Positions 9,713 through 19,509 are shown, counted from the stretch's first letter. The stretch is 64,000 bases of DNA from Silicimonas sp. (GCA_022826205.1 JAJDVJ010000057.1:1-64000), one strand, 5' to 3'. The notes: generated from the sequence alone by a model not told the origin. A program made the numbers and translations.

Positions 9713-10403
9713 CTGCGACCGGCGAGGGAAGACGGGGTGCCTGCCAGCCAGGCACCTCTCGTTCTGGCGCTTTGGCAGTGTAGGCCCTCGCGGCGCAAAT
9801 CCGTACAGCGGCGCTTCCATTGCCGTTCGTGCCCGCAGAAGGCCGCATCGACGACGGCCTCGAAGACCGTCTCTTCCGGCGGAGTTGGCAACGAGCCGTC
9901 CTGCCAGATCGCAGCCCGCATCGCGGCTGCGAGCGAGCGGCCCGGGCCGATGTCGTCGGCGTCGCGGATGTCACGCGCCGACTTACGAGGTTTGAGCGTC
10001 GTGATTCGGGTGTCGGCAACGGTGACGGATGCCATCAATCAGTTCTCCCGAGCAACTGCAACGGGGAACGGGTTCCATCATGGTCCCGCCCGACGCCCTC
10101 GATCCCACCTTCCAGGGCATTCATCCGGACGAGTGGGCGCGGCAGCAATGAGACTCCTGCCGGAAGAGATATCCTCGATTGTCGAGGAGCACGATTTTGC
10201 TGCAAATCAGGTCGAGCGAATGATCCGGCTGTTCGACGTTCTGGAAACCGGCGTTGGTCACGAGGTTTTGGTCCACGCATGGCTCTGGCTTTCCGCACGG
10301 TGCTGAGTGTACAGTGCACGACAGTCTTTCGTGAACGCGCGCCGATTGCGAACTGAACTTTCTTGCAAGTGCGGTCAAACGGCATCAGCGATAGGCAAGT
10401 GGA
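9713..10403. other. Stretch without a confident gene
   Basis: Apart from the hairpin at its left end I see no supported gene here. A 114-residue minus frame (9694-10038, starting MMASVTVADTRITTLK) has a fairly ordinary N-terminal half but an Arg-rich, unnatural C-terminal half running into the lipoprotein gene. It could be a decayed gene, but I cannot name a family. Confidence 0.4.
9736..9756 (+). terminator. Hairpin after the TbpB-like lipoprotein gene
   Basis: A perfect 8-bp stem (GGTGCCTG / CAGGCACC) with a five-base loop lies 24 bases after the lipoprotein stop and is followed by a weakly T-rich stretch. It fits a weak intrinsic terminator. Confidence 0.5.
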
Positions 10404-11678
10404 ATGATAAACCCGGGCAGCAGATTCCTGAGAAAGATTGCGGTTGTCGGGAGAGGAACCGCCGGATCGTTGGCAGCCGCCAGCGTGGTGCGCATGCATC
10501 CCGACAAAGACTTTGAACTGCACCACATATATGACTCCCGCATTCCGGTCATCGGAGTGGGTGAAGGCAGCTGGCCGAGCCTGGTCCAGGAACTGCAGCA
10601 GTTGACGAACTTGACCCACGAGGAGGTGCAGCAACGCCTGAAGGGAACGCGCAAGTATGGTGTCGCATTTGAAGGATGGGGCCGGCGTGGTCGAGACTTC
10701 ACCCACTACTTCACGCCCCAGCAGGTATCGTATGGCTACCATCTTTCCGCGGACCTGATGGCTGAACTGCTTCACGAGAGCACGAGTGCCAGCCACATTG
10801 ACGCCAAAGTAGGCAAGATAAGTCGAGTGGAGGGCGGTGCCGAGGTCGAGCTTGAAGGGCAGGCGCCTGAACGTTACGACCTTGTCTTTGATGCTCGAGG
10901 ATTTCCACGAGAACTCCATTCCGACCAGCACATAGACATCTCCTTCATCCCGACCAACACGGCCATCATCCGTCGCTGCCCCGCAACCATAAGTGAAGTC
11001 AGGGGCGGGCCGGTTCTTGAACACACATACACCCGTGCCGTTGCGCGCCCGCACGGATGGATTTTCGTGATTCCGCTTACAGTTCATACCTCTTACGGGT
11101 ACATCTTCAACCAAGACCTATCGAACCTGGACGAAGTCGAAGCGGACTTCGACACGTTCCTTGAAACGGATGGCGTAGCGGAATTCGAGCAACGCGCCGT
11201 CATCCCGTTCCCCAATTTTGTCCACCGACAGCTCTACAATGGCGCGGTGGCGCGCATTGGCAATGCCGCTGCGTTCATGGAGCCCCTCGAAGCAACGGCG
11301 ATCGTGTCCGCCCAGTTGCAGATCGGGATGGTCCTCAACATGCGACTTAACCGATCAATAGAGCACCTCGAGCGTGACGCACCTGTGGTCAACCGGTTTC
11401 TTGTCAGGAGCATGCTCAGCTACGGCCTGTTCGTCGGGTGGCATTATTCCTGTGGCGCCAAGTATGATTCCAGCTTTTGGCGTTATGCACGTGACCACGC
11501 CTGGCCAGAACATCGCAAGGCGGCAGACCCCGACGTAGCGGGCTGCGACGCGCTTCCCAGATTCGACGAGATGATCAAGCTGATGAACCAGCCAGTCATC
11601 GACAAGGCGGACTGGTCCAGGATGTGTGCGGTTCCCCTCACCAGTTACGCCCAGGTGTCCCAGGGTCTTGGCTGCTAG
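10404..11678 (+). CDS. Flavin-dependent (tryptophan) halogenase-like protein
   Basis: The 424-residue protein has the N-terminal FAD-binding motif VVGRGTAGSLAA (about 14-25), the GVGEGSWPSL segment (about 51-60), and the K-x-G-x-x-F-x-x-W pattern KYGVAFEGW (84-92). Lys84 corresponds to the catalytic lysine of flavin-dependent halogenases. The WxWxIP motif that separates halogenases from monooxygenases appears as WIFVIP, with Phe replacing the second Trp. The conserved GNAAAFMEPLEATAI segment is also present. At 424 residues it is shorter than the usual 500 or so, with a reduced C-terminal part. The ATG follows no strong ribosome site. It stands alone upstream of the cob cluster with no reductase or biosynthetic partner nearby. 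Halogenation is therefore likely by family but not certain. Confidence 0.75.
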   Translation: MINPGSRFLRKIAVVGRGTAGSLAAASVVRMHPDKDFELHHIYDSRIPVIGVGEGSWPSLVQELQQLTNLTHEEVQQRLKGTRKYGVAFEGWGRRGRDFTHYFTPQQVSYGYHLSADLMAELLHESTSASHIDAKVGKISRVEGGAEVELEGQAPERYDLVFDARGFPRELHSDQHIDISFIPTNTAIIRRCPATISEVRGGPVLEHTYTRAVARPHGWIFVIPLTVHTSYGYIFNQDLSNLDEVEADFDTFLETDGVAEFEQRAVIPFPNFVHRQLYNGAVARIGNAAAFMEPLEATAIVSAQLQIGMVLNMRLNRSIEHLERDAPVVNRFLVRSMLSYGLFVGWHYSCGAKYDSSFWRYARDHAWPEHRKAADPDVAGCDALPRFDEMIKLMNQPVIDKADWSRMCAVPLTSYAQVSQGLGC

Positions 11679-11790
11679 GATTTGGACCCATAGCCAGAAC
11701 TTGCCGGACGCGGCCAGGAATGCAGGCAGCCAGGGAGAGCTTCGACACCTGCTTGACTTGGCTCCAGGATTCGTCGAAGTGTCACAGAGT

Positions 11791-11962
11791 GCTGGTGCCT
11801 GCCTGTTTTGGCAGGTGAAAAGGGAATGCGAACAGGTCATTGACCTCAATGCAGCCGCCCCCGCGACCGTAGCCGGAGAGGGGATCCATCGTGCCACTGG
11901 CCCATGAGGCTGGGAAGGCCGGATCACCCGCAATCATCCGCAAGCCGGGAGACCTGCCAGCC
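11791..11962 (+). promoter_or_regulatory. Cobalamin riboswitch upstream of the cob operon
   Basis: The core elements occur in the right order: GGTGCC near the 5' end, AAAGGGAA, the B12-box-related GCCGCCCCCGCGACCGTA, GCCACTGG, GGGAAGG, and the 3' box CGCAAGCCGGGAGACCTGCC. The P1 stem closes with GCTGG (11791-11795) pairing with CCAGC (11957-11961). It ends about 93 bases before the GTG of the DUF1636 gene, leaving space for an expression platform. By established behaviour of this RNA class, adenosylcobalamin binding should reduce expression of the downstream cob genes. Confidence 0.93.
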
Positions 11963-12054
11963 GACTGGACGTGACCGGACGGGGGATTCCGGGGCGGGGC
12001 TGCCAAGGCGGCGCTCTCGTTTCCTCCCCTTTCCAAAACAGGAATGAGGGATCC

Positions 12055-12441
12055 GTGAACGACTTCGCGCAGGTTGAACTTCTGGTCTGCACCACCTGCC
12101 GCAGGGGACAGGAGCTGCCTGACACCGAGGAACGTCCTGGAGCGCTCCTTCATCGTGCGCTCGCGGCGGGAGAGTTGCCCGAAGGCGTCAGCCTTCTCGG
12201 CGTGGAATGCTTCTCAAATTGCGATCATGGCTGTTCCATCGCCCTGCGCGGAGGATCGCGGCGCTGGACATATGTTTACGGCAATCTCGACCCTTCCAGC
12301 GCTGAGATGATCCTGGACGGCGTTGCTCGATATCGCGCGACGTCAGACGGGCTTGTCCCTTGGCGGGAACGCCCGGAGCACTTCCGCAAGAACTGCATTG
12401 CACGCATTCCTCCGATTGAACCAGTGGAGGCATCCAAATGA
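12055..12441 (+). CDS. DUF1636 family metal-binding-like protein
   Basis: I chose the GTG at 12055, which follows GAGGGATCC, because the ATG at 11971 just follows the riboswitch and would give an unnatural N terminus. The 128-residue product has paired cysteines near the start (LLVCTTCRRGQELP) and a second Cys pair in GVECFSNCDHGCSIALRG. This pattern is typical of DUF1636, a small ferredoxin-like family found in cobalamin gene clusters of alphaproteobacteria. Its role is not established; metal binding is inferred from the cysteines. It overlaps the start of cobW by four bases (ATGA), so the two are translationally coupled. Confidence 0.8.
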   Translation: MNDFAQVELLVCTTCRRGQELPDTEERPGALLHRALAAGELPEGVSLLGVECFSNCDHGCSIALRGGSRRWTYVYGNLDPSSAEMILDGVARYRATSDGLVPWRERPEHFRKNCIARIPPIEPVEASK

Positions 12442-13490
12442 GCGATCTCGCCAAGATTCCCGCCACTGTGATCACTGGCTTTCTGGGGGCCGGAAAGACA
12501 ACGCTGATTCGTCACCTCATCGAATCCAGCAAGGGCTTCCGGTTGGCGGTGATCGTGAACGAGTTCGGCGATGTGGGCGTTGACGGGGAGATTCTCAGGA
12601 CTTGCGCCATCCCCGATTGCCCGGCGGAGAACATAGTCGAACTGGCCAACGGCTGCATCTGTTGCACGGTTGCGGATGATTTCATCCCGGCCATCAGCGC
12701 ATTGATGGAACTTGACCCCGTGCCTGACCACATCCTGATCGAATCTTCCGGGCTTGCCCTTCCCAAGCCGCTGCTCAAGGCATTCGACTGGCCGGCCATC
12801 CGAAGCAGGGTGACAGTGGACGGTGTCATTGCGCTGGCCGATGCCGAAGCGGTGGCAGCAGGGAGATTCGCGCCCGACATCGGCCGCGTGAACGCGCAAC
12901 GGCTCGCAGATGACAGCCTTGACCACGAAACACCGCTTTCGGAGGTGTTCGAAGATCAGATCGCCTGCGCCGACATCGTGCTGTTGACCAAGCCCGATCT
13001 TGCAGGCCCTGAAGGAGTGGCGCAGGCAAGGACAATCATCGAGCGGGAGTCACCGCGCACAGTGCCGGTAATCGAGGTTGCCGAGGGCGCGGTGGACGTG
13101 CAGGTGGTGCTCGGCATCGGAGCGGCAGCTGAAGACGATCTTGCGGCGCGTCCGTCACATCACGACGGCGCGCTCGATCATGATCACGAGGATTTTGACA
13201 CGATCGTTGTGGATGTTCCGGAGGCCGAGAGCGCCGATGACCTCGTTGAGCGAATCGAGGTCCTTGCTCGTGAGCAGAACATCCTTCGAGTGAAGGGGTA
13301 CGTCTCGGTGCGCGGCAAGCCAATGCGCCTGCTCATCCAGGGGGTCGGAGCACGAGTCCGCCGTCAATTCGACCGGGCTTGGGAACCAGGCGAGGACAGG
13401 CAAGGGCGCCTGGTCGTAATTGCGGAGCACGACGACATCGATCCCGAGGCGATTCGGTCGATTCTGGCTCCGGAAGAACTCGTGCAGTGA
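12438..13490 (+). CDS. cobW: CobW family GTPase, putative cobalt chaperone
   Basis: 350 residues of the COG0523 G3E GTPase type. The Walker A motif GFLGAGKTT is at residues 14-22 and the CxCC metal motif (GCICC) at 72-76. A His/Asp-rich stretch (HHDGALDHDHED) lies near residue 237, and the CobW C-terminal domain ends the protein. In the aerobic B12 pathway CobW is thought to deliver cobalt to the CobNST chelatase, and the next gene here is cobN. The gene starts inside the stop codon of the DUF1636 gene and lies downstream of the cobalamin riboswitch. Confidence 0.93.
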   Translation: MSDLAKIPATVITGFLGAGKTTLIRHLIESSKGFRLAVIVNEFGDVGVDGEILRTCAIPDCPAENIVELANGCICCTVADDFIPAISALMELDPVPDHILIESSGLALPKPLLKAFDWPAIRSRVTVDGVIALADAEAVAAGRFAPDIGRVNAQRLADDSLDHETPLSEVFEDQIACADIVLLTKPDLAGPEGVAQARTIIERESPRTVPVIEVAEGAVDVQVVLGIGAAAEDDLAARPSHHDGALDHDHEDFDTIVVDVPEAESADDLVERIEVLAREQNILRVKGYVSVRGKPMRLLIQGVGARVRRQFDRAWEPGEDRQGRLVVIAEHDDIDPEAIRSILAPEELVQ

Positions 13491-13605
13491 CGCGCGGCGC
13501 GAAAAAACATGCCCCGCCGTCCATGATCGGCATGCAACACCTTTGTCGCGACCTGCGCATTGCATCAGTGCGGGGTCGGACCCATTCGGCACGGAGATCC
13601 GGCAC

Positions 13606-16600
13606 ATGCATGTGATCTTTCGCGAAAGCCATGGGCTCGAGGAAACCGAGACACCGACCGACCTCCAGCAGGCTCCTGCCGATCTCGTGGTCCTGTCATT
13701 CTCGGACAGCGATCTTCAAGCCTTCGCAGCAGGCTGGCATCGGGCAAGGGAGCAGGGCACGCCTTTGCCGAGCCTCAGGCTCGCAAACCTGGCAGCGCTC
13801 AAGCATCCGGTTTCGGTCGACACCTATGTCGAGCAGACCCTTTCAGACGCCAAGGCCATCTTGATACGCGTGATCGGCGGCATGCCGTACTGGGACTACG
13901 GATTGGCACAGGTGAGAGCTCTGGCCGAATCGAGGGGGATAACGCTGGCCGTCCTGCCTGGCGACGGCAGGCCGGACGCGCGGTTGGAGGCGATCTCAAC
14001 CGTCCCGCACGCGACCTTGGCGCGCCTTGACGCGCTGGTGTGCGAAGGCGGAGCCGTGGCGGGGCAGGCGGCCTTGGCGCAACTGGCCTTGGCAGCCGGT
14101 CTTTATGCAGGGCCGGTGGACGGCATCAGGACGATCCCGGCGTGGGGGTGCTGGACGCCAGAACGCGGCGCACGCGGAGGGGCGGCAAGATTCGCCGCTG
14201 GTCTCGCATATGAAGGTGCATCCGCGCGCACTTCGATGCCGGATTGCGGTGCTTGCTGTCACGCGGAATGCCTTGGCGCCCCAGACCGGCCCTTGATCGC
14301 AATCGTGTTCTACCGGGCCTATCTCGCCGCCGCAGACACGGCACCGGTCGAGCACCTCATGCAGGCGTTCAAGGATCGCGGCTATTCGGTGCTCGGCCTA
14401 TTCGTTCCCTCGCTGAAGGATCCAGTCGCGGGACCCTGGCTCTGTAGTCGGATTGCCACCCTGTCGCCAGCCGCCATCGTCAACGCGACGGCATTTTCCG
14501 GCAAGGGCGAGGACGGCACTTCGCCATTGGATGCAGCAGGCGTGCCTGTCTTCCAAGTGGCATTGGCCACGTCGACCAGATCCGCTTGGAAGGACGCGGC
14601 GCGCGGCCTGTCGCCCGCCGACTTGGCAATGCATGTCGTGCTGCCGGAAGTGGACGGGCGCATCTTTGCCGGTGTCGCATCCTTCAAGGAGCCGGGCGAT
14701 CTTGACGCAGACTTGCAAGCGAGGCTCCTGGGGCATCGACCGGACGCGAATCGGATTGCCGCGATCGCCGACCGAGTCGCGGCCTGGATTGCTCTCTCGG
14801 AAAAGGCCCGAAACGACGTTTCCCTTGCCATCGTGCTTTCGACCTATCCGGGCAAGACCTGGAGAATGGCCCATGCGGTCGGTCTGGACGCATTCGCCTC
14901 GGTGGAAGCGATCATGGATGACCTCGATGCCGAGGGATATGCGATCGATTCGGGTGACAGGATCGAGATGGCACTGGCCCGTGAGTCGATCTCTTGGCCC
15001 GTCGCGGAGTACAAGGCTGCCTTGTCGGCGTTGCCGGATCGCCTTGGCGCGGACGTAGAGGACGCTTGGGGACAGCCCGAAGGAGACCCTTCAGTCCGCG
15101 ATGACGCGTTTCATTTCCAGGCCGTTAGGCGTGGAAGGGCCATTGTCGCCCTTCAGCCCGAGAGGGGCAAGGCGGCCCGGCGCGACGAGGAGTACCACGA
15201 CCTTTCGCGGGTGCCGCGCCATGAATACGTCGCGTTCTACCTCTGGTTGCGGAAGATCGCCTGCATTGATGCACTCGTCCATGTCGGTGCCCATGGCACG
15301 CTGGAATGGATGCCAGGCAAGTCGGTGGCGCTCTCCGATCAGTGCTGGCCGGAGGCCTTGGTCGGACCGCTCCCGGTCATGTACCCGTTCATCGTCAACG
15401 ACCCCGGCGAAGCTGCGCAGGCCAAGCGCCGGATTGGCGCCGTAACGCTTGGCCATTTGCCTCCGCCGGTCGGCCAGAGCGAGACGCCGCGCAATCTCTT
15501 TCGGCTTGAGGCGTTGCTGGACGAGTTTTCCAATGCCGACGGGCTGGATCCACGTCGCCGCGACCGTCTGCAGGACGACATACAGGCCGAGGCACAGGCG
15601 ATCGGGCTTGAATCCGCGCTTGGCCTCGACCGATCAGAAGGCGCCGCCGAAGCGATCACGCGCATCGACCGCTTTGTATGCGACGTGAAAGACAGCCAGT
15701 TCGGCGACGGGTTGCATGTTTGGGGACGGGAGAGCGAGTGGGAAAGGAGCGATTCCGCAACCGCAAACCAGACCTCGATGCATCCGCTGTGCCGGCTAGA
15801 CATTGCCGCGTCAGTGAAGGCGGAAAGGGAGGCATTGCTTGACGCGCTTTCCGGAAAGCGCATCGACGCAGGGCCGGCGGGTTCTCCCTACCGGGGGCGA
15901 ACGGATGTCTTGCCAACAGGGCGCAACCTCTTTGCCACGGATACCCGGGCTGTGCCGACCCGGGCGGCCCACGCGCAGGGCATCAGGCTGGCAAGGGAAC
16001 TCGTGCGGCGGCATCTTCAGGAGCAAGGTGATTATCCAAAAGGCTTGGTGGTGGACCTTTGGGGATCGGCAACCATGCGGACCGCAGGCGAGGAATTTGC
16101 GATGGCGCTGCATCTTCTCGGCGTGCGCCCAACCTGGGATGAGGGCAGCGAGCGGGTTTCCGGCATCGAGGTGCTGCCCATCGCCGAACTGGAATGGCCT
16201 CGACTGGACGTGACTTTGAGAGTGTCCGGGTTGTTCCGGGACGTGTTTCCCACGCTCTCCGCGCTCTATTCGCAGGCCATACGGGCCCTTGCGGCACGAG
16301 AGGAGGCAAAGGACTGGAATCCCTTTGCCGGAACCGAGCCGGGATCCCGCGTCTACGGACCGGAGCCGGGAAGTTTTGGCTTGGGCATGGAACGCTTGAG
16401 AGAAGACTTCACCGAGGAGGCGCGCCGTGATGCGGGCGCGGCCTGGTTGGCTGCGAGCGCGTGGGCCGTGGACGGAGAGCGCGCCACTGAAGATCCGGAC
16501 GGGCTCGCGGCGCAAGTGGCTGGGGCGGACGCATTCGTCCACCTTCAGGACTTGCCCGAAACCGATCTTCTGCTGGCCGCAGACTATGCTACGCATGAGG

Positions 16601-17031
16601 CTGGCTTCGCGGCGGCCAAGGCGGTAACCGGCGGACGGGACGCCGCGCTCTTTCATCTGGACAACACCGACCCGGACCGTCCGCGTGCGCGAACGCTGAC
16701 GGAAGAGGTCGCACGAGTCGTGCATGCTCGGGCGGTGCAGTCGGGATGGCTGGCGGGAATGAAGCGACATGGGTTCCAGGGAGCAGCCGAGATTGCAGCG
16801 ACGCTTGATCACATGGCCGTCTTCGCGAATCTCGCGAACGTCGTGGATTCGCATCTGTTCGACGCATACTACGATGCCACCCTAGGCGATGCCTCCGTCA
16901 CCGAATTCATGCAGGAGGCAAATCCGGAAGCTTTGTCCGCCATGCGCGAACGATTCAATGCGCTGCACAGGTCAGGATTGTGGCGCACCCGACGGAACTC
17001 GATCCGGATCGGCTTGGAGGCGGCGGAGTGA
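13606..17031 (+). CDS. cobN: Cobaltochelatase subunit CobN
   Basis: About 1,141 residues from the ATG at 13606, preceded by CGGAGA. The open frame continues upstream into cobW, but that part is not homologous. The protein shows the large chelatase-subunit architecture of the CobN/BchH/ChlH family. Typical segments are VHVGAHGTLEWMPGKSVALS (about 560-580), with metal-ligand-type His residues, and LVVDLWGSATMRTAGEE. CobN works with CobS and CobT to insert Co2+ into hydrogenobyrinate a,c-diamide using ATP in the cytoplasm; cobS and cobT are not in this window. It is somewhat shorter than the roughly 1,250 residues of many CobN proteins. The stop overlaps the GTG of cobG. Confidence 0.93.
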   Translation: MHVIFRESHGLEETETPTDLQQAPADLVVLSFSDSDLQAFAAGWHRAREQGTPLPSLRLANLAALKHPVSVDTYVEQTLSDAKAILIRVIGGMPYWDYGLAQVRALAESRGITLAVLPGDGRPDARLEAISTVPHATLARLDALVCEGGAVAGQAALAQLALAAGLYAGPVDGIRTIPAWGCWTPERGARGGAARFAAGLAYEGASARTSMPDCGACCHAECLGAPDRPLIAIVFYRAYLAAADTAPVEHLMQAFKDRGYSVLGLFVPSLKDPVAGPWLCSRIATLSPAAIVNATAFSGKGEDGTSPLDAAGVPVFQVALATSTRSAWKDAARGLSPADLAMHVVLPEVDGRIFAGVASFKEPGDLDADLQARLLGHRPDANRIAAIADRVAAWIALSEKARNDVSLAIVLSTYPGKTWRMAHAVGLDAFASVEAIMDDLDAEGYAIDSGDRIEMALARESISWPVAEYKAALSALPDRLGADVEDAWGQPEGDPSVRDDAFHFQAVRRGRAIVALQPERGKAARRDEEYHDLSRVPRHEYVAFYLWLRKIACIDALVHVGAHGTLEWMPGKSVALSDQCWPEALVGPLPVMYPFIVNDPGEAAQAKRRIGAVTLGHLPPPVGQSETPRNLFRLEALLDEFSNADGLDPRRRDRLQDDIQAEAQAIGLESALGLDRSEGAAEAITRIDRFVCDVKDSQFGDGLHVWGRESEWERSDSATANQTSMHPLCRLDIAASVKAEREALLDALSGKRIDAGPAGSPYRGRTDVLPTGRNLFATDTRAVPTRAAHAQGIRLARELVRRHLQEQGDYPKGLVVDLWGSATMRTAGEEFAMALHLLGVRPTWDEGSERVSGIEVLPIAELEWPRLDVTLRVSGLFRDVFPTLSALYSQAIRALAAREEAKDWNPFAGTEPGSRVYGPEPGSFGLGMERLREDFTEEARRDAGAAWLAASAWAVDGERATEDPDGLAAQVAGADAFVHLQDLPETDLLLAADYATHEAGFAAAKAVTGGRDAALFHLDNTDPDRPRARTLTEEVARVVHARAVQSGWLAGMKRHGFQGAAEIAATLDHMAVFANLANVVDSHLFDAYYDATLGDASVTEFMQEANPEALSAMRERFNALHRSGLWRTRRNSIRIGLEAAE

Positions 17032-18155
17032 ACGTGCCCGGCATCCGGGGCTGGTGTCCGACCGCGCATCGTCCGATGATGTCGGGTGACGGTCTGTTGG
17101 TGAGAATACGGCCCAGATCCGGGCGGATGACGGTTGCCAAGGCACGCACCGTGGCTGATCTGGCGCGCCGCTTCGGAAACGGATTGATCGACCTGACCTC
17201 ACGTGCCGCACTTCAGATCAGGGGAGTCACGGACGAAGTGCATCCTGAATTGCTGCGCGCGCTCGTGGCCGAGGAGCTTGTCGACGCCGACCCGGACATC
17301 GAGGCTCGTCGAAACATTGTCGTGACACCGTTCTGGATTGCCGGCGACCTGGCGGACCGATTGGCGCGCGCGCTTGCACAGCGGTTGGTGGAACTGCCGC
17401 AATTGCCCGCTAAATCTGGGATTGTGGTCGATACCGGGACGGCGCCACTCCTGCAGGACGTCTCGGCGGATTTCCGGTTCGAACGGGATGGAGAAGGTGG
17501 GCTGTTGCTGCGTGCCGACGGCGCGGAGCGTGGGCGGAGCATCGATGAGGCAGACGCTTTCGATGCGCTGAACGAGATGGCAGCATGGTTCGTGCAAACC
17601 GGTGGCGGCGAGAGCGGGCGAATGAGGCGGCATGTCACGAAAGTGTCCCTGCCGGGAAATTGGCGTTTTGCCGTGCCTGCAGATGGCGGAGACGTGTGGC
17701 CGCCGGGCTGCACGAAGGAAGGTATGATCGTCGGCGTCCCCTTCGGTGCAATGTCTGTTGATGCTCTCTCCGGACTGCTAGCGGATGCCGATCCTGGTTG
17801 CGTGCAGGTCATGCCGCGAAGGTGCCTTTACCTGGAGACGGCCCGGCCAGTGGCGCATCCCGCCTTCATTCACGATCCGTCGGCACTTCTGCTGGACGTT
17901 GCCGCCTGCCCGGGTGGGCCTCGGTGCACGCAGGCGACCGTGTCGACAAGACCGATCGCACGGCAACTGGCGGAACGCGGCCTCGGGACGCTGCATGTTT
18001 CGGGCTGCGCCAAGGGCTGCGCGAGATCCGGGTCTGCAGACGTGACGCTGGTCGGGCGTGACGGGAGGTTCGATCTTGTCAGGGGCGGCTCGGTCGGCGA
18101 CACCGCGGACCGAACCGGCCTTTCCGAGACCCAAGTTCTGGAGCTGCTTCGCTAA
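17028..18155 (+). CDS. cobG: Precorrin-3B synthase CobG
   Basis: About 375 residues of the nitrite/sulfite-reductase ferredoxin-like half-domain fold. The GTG at 17028 overlaps the cobN stop (GTGA) and gives the expected N terminus GIRGWCPTAHRPMMSGDGLLVRI. The iron-sulfur/siroheme-type cysteines are visible as CPGGPRC and SGCAKGCARSG near the C terminus. CobG is the oxygen-dependent monooxygenase that converts precorrin-3A to precorrin-3B. Its presence is direct evidence for the aerobic cobalamin route. The stop codon abuts the cobH ATG. Confidence 0.92.
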   Translation: MNVPGIRGWCPTAHRPMMSGDGLLVRIRPRSGRMTVAKARTVADLARRFGNGLIDLTSRAALQIRGVTDEVHPELLRALVAEELVDADPDIEARRNIVVTPFWIAGDLADRLARALAQRLVELPQLPAKSGIVVDTGTAPLLQDVSADFRFERDGEGGLLLRADGAERGRSIDEADAFDALNEMAAWFVQTGGGESGRMRRHVTKVSLPGNWRFAVPADGGDVWPPGCTKEGMIVGVPFGAMSVDALSGLLADADPGCVQVMPRRCLYLETARPVAHPAFIHDPSALLLDVAACPGGPRCTQATVSTRPIARQLAERGLGTLHVSGCAKGCARSGSADVTLVGRDGRFDLVRGGSVGDTADRTGLSETQVLELLR

Positions 18156-18784
18156 TGCCTCACGTTTACGAAAAGGACGGTGTCGCCATCTATGCCCAGT
18201 CCTTCGCGACCATACGGGCTGAGGCCGATCTTGGCCGTTTCGACGCGGATGAAGAGCGGGTCGCGGTTCGGATGATCCACGCATCGGGAATGGTGGAACT
18301 CGCGGGATGTCTGCAGTTTTCGGAAGGCATGGTGATCCGGGCTCGCAAGGCGTTGGAATCGGGCGCTCCGATACTCTGCGACACCAGGATGGTCAGTGAA
18401 GGCGTGACGCGCGCGCGGCTTCCTGCATCCAACGACGTGGTTTGCACGCTTCAGGATCCCTCGGTTGCAAGCCTCGCAGCCGAGATGGGCAACACGCGCT
18501 CGGCCGCCGCGCTGGAGCTCTGGCGTCCCAGGCTGGAAGGTGCGCTCGTGGCGATCGGAAACGCCCCCACGGCACTCTTTCACCTGCTGAACATGTTGGC
18601 GGATCCGGACTGCCCCCGGCCCGCCGCGATCATCGGTTGCCCAGTTGGATTCGTTGGCGCCGCGGAATCGAAGGCGGCTCTCTGGATGGAACAACCGGTG
18701 CCCTGTTGCATTGTCGATGGGCGCCTGGGCGGGAGCGCCGTCACCGTGGCGGCGGTAAACGCGATCGCGAGTTCCGCGGAATGA
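18155..18784 (+). CDS. cobH: Precorrin-8X methylmutase CobH
   Basis: 209 residues, the normal length for the family. The motif RMIHASGM includes His42, the position of the catalytic histidine that shuttles the methyl group from C-11 to C-12 to give hydrogenobyrinate. The segments APILCDTRMVSEGV and ALFHLLNM are further family landmarks, and VGFVGAAESK near residue 165 completes the pattern. The gene starts at the last base of the cobG stop and overlaps cobI by four bases. Confidence 0.93.
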   Translation: MPHVYEKDGVAIYAQSFATIRAEADLGRFDADEERVAVRMIHASGMVELAGCLQFSEGMVIRARKALESGAPILCDTRMVSEGVTRARLPASNDVVCTLQDPSVASLAAEMGNTRSAAALELWRPRLEGALVAIGNAPTALFHLLNMLADPDCPRPAAIIGCPVGFVGAAESKAALWMEQPVPCCIVDGRLGGSAVTVAAVNAIASSAE

Positions 18785-19509
18785 CCGGAATTGTCTACGG
18801 TGTCGGCCTGGGGCCCGGTGAACCTGATCTCATGAGCGCGAAGGCACTCAAGCTGCTGGCAAGTGCCCGCCACGTCGCGTTCTTTCGCAAGAAGGGGCGT
18901 GCAGGGCGTGCCCGGACGCTGGCCGGCGACCTGATTCCGACGGACGCAGTAGAATTTGCAATGGAATATCCTCTGACAACGGAAGTCCCCCTGGAAGATC
19001 CGCGGTACAACCGGAGCCTGGCGGAATTCTACGACGGCTGCACTGCGCATCTGACTTCCATTGTCGTAGATGGCGAGGACGTTGTCGTTCTCTGCGAAGG
19101 CGATCCATTTTTTTACGGTTCTTTCATGCACCTGCATGAGCGCCTGAACACCCGAGTGCCAGTCGAGGTCGTGCCGGGCATACCTGGCATGGCAGCCGCT
19201 TGGACGGCGAGCGGCATGCCGATCGCCTGGGGCGATGATGTCCTCACCGTGCTGATGGGAACGCTAGAAGAGGATGTGCTGGTGAAGCACATGGAAGCCG
19301 CCGATGCATTGGTCGTGATGAAAGTGGGGCGCAACCTGCCCAAGGTTCGGGTCGCGCTTGAACGGACCGGACGCGCGCAGGATGCCTGGATGATCGAATG
19401 CGCCGCGATGGCAGACCAGAAGATCACTCGGCTTGCCGATGTGTCGGAAGGTCATGTGCCTCCGTATTTCACGATTGTCCTGGTGCACGGGCAGGGGCGG
19501 CGGCCGTGA
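18781..19509 (+). CDS. cobI: Precorrin-2 C20-methyltransferase CobI
   Basis: About 242 residues starting at the ATG that overlaps the cobH stop (ATGA). It has the tetrapyrrole methylase signature: YGVGLGPGEPDLMSAKA at the N terminus, LCEGDPFFYGSF near residue 105 (the GDP-x-x-Y SAM loop), and VPGIPGMAAAW after it. CobI adds the C-20 methyl group to precorrin-2 using SAM. The N-terminal LGPGEPDL and the FRKKGR stretch, rather than a cobM- or cobJ-type sequence, support this assignment within the methylase family. Confidence 0.92.
   Translation: MTGIVYGVGLGPGEPDLMSAKALKLLASARHVAFFRKKGRAGRARTLAGDLIPTDAVEFAMEYPLTTEVPLEDPRYNRSLAEFYDGCTAHLTSIVVDGEDVVVLCEGDPFFYGSFMHLHERLNTRVPVEVVPGIPGMAAAWTASGMPIAWGDDVLTVLMGTLEEDVLVKHMEAADALVVMKVGRNLPKVRVALERTGRAQDAWMIECAAMADQKITRLADVSEGHVPPYFTIVLVHGQGRRP

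Noticed and set aside
9694..10038. A 114-codon minus frame after the TbpB-like lipoprotein gene
   Set aside because: The C-terminal half is Arg-rich and overlaps the lipoprotein coding end. No family was recognised.
11971..12054. An upstream ATG start for the DUF1636 gene
   Set aside because: It lies immediately after the riboswitch aptamer and adds an unnatural leader. The GTG at 12055 has a proper ribosome site.
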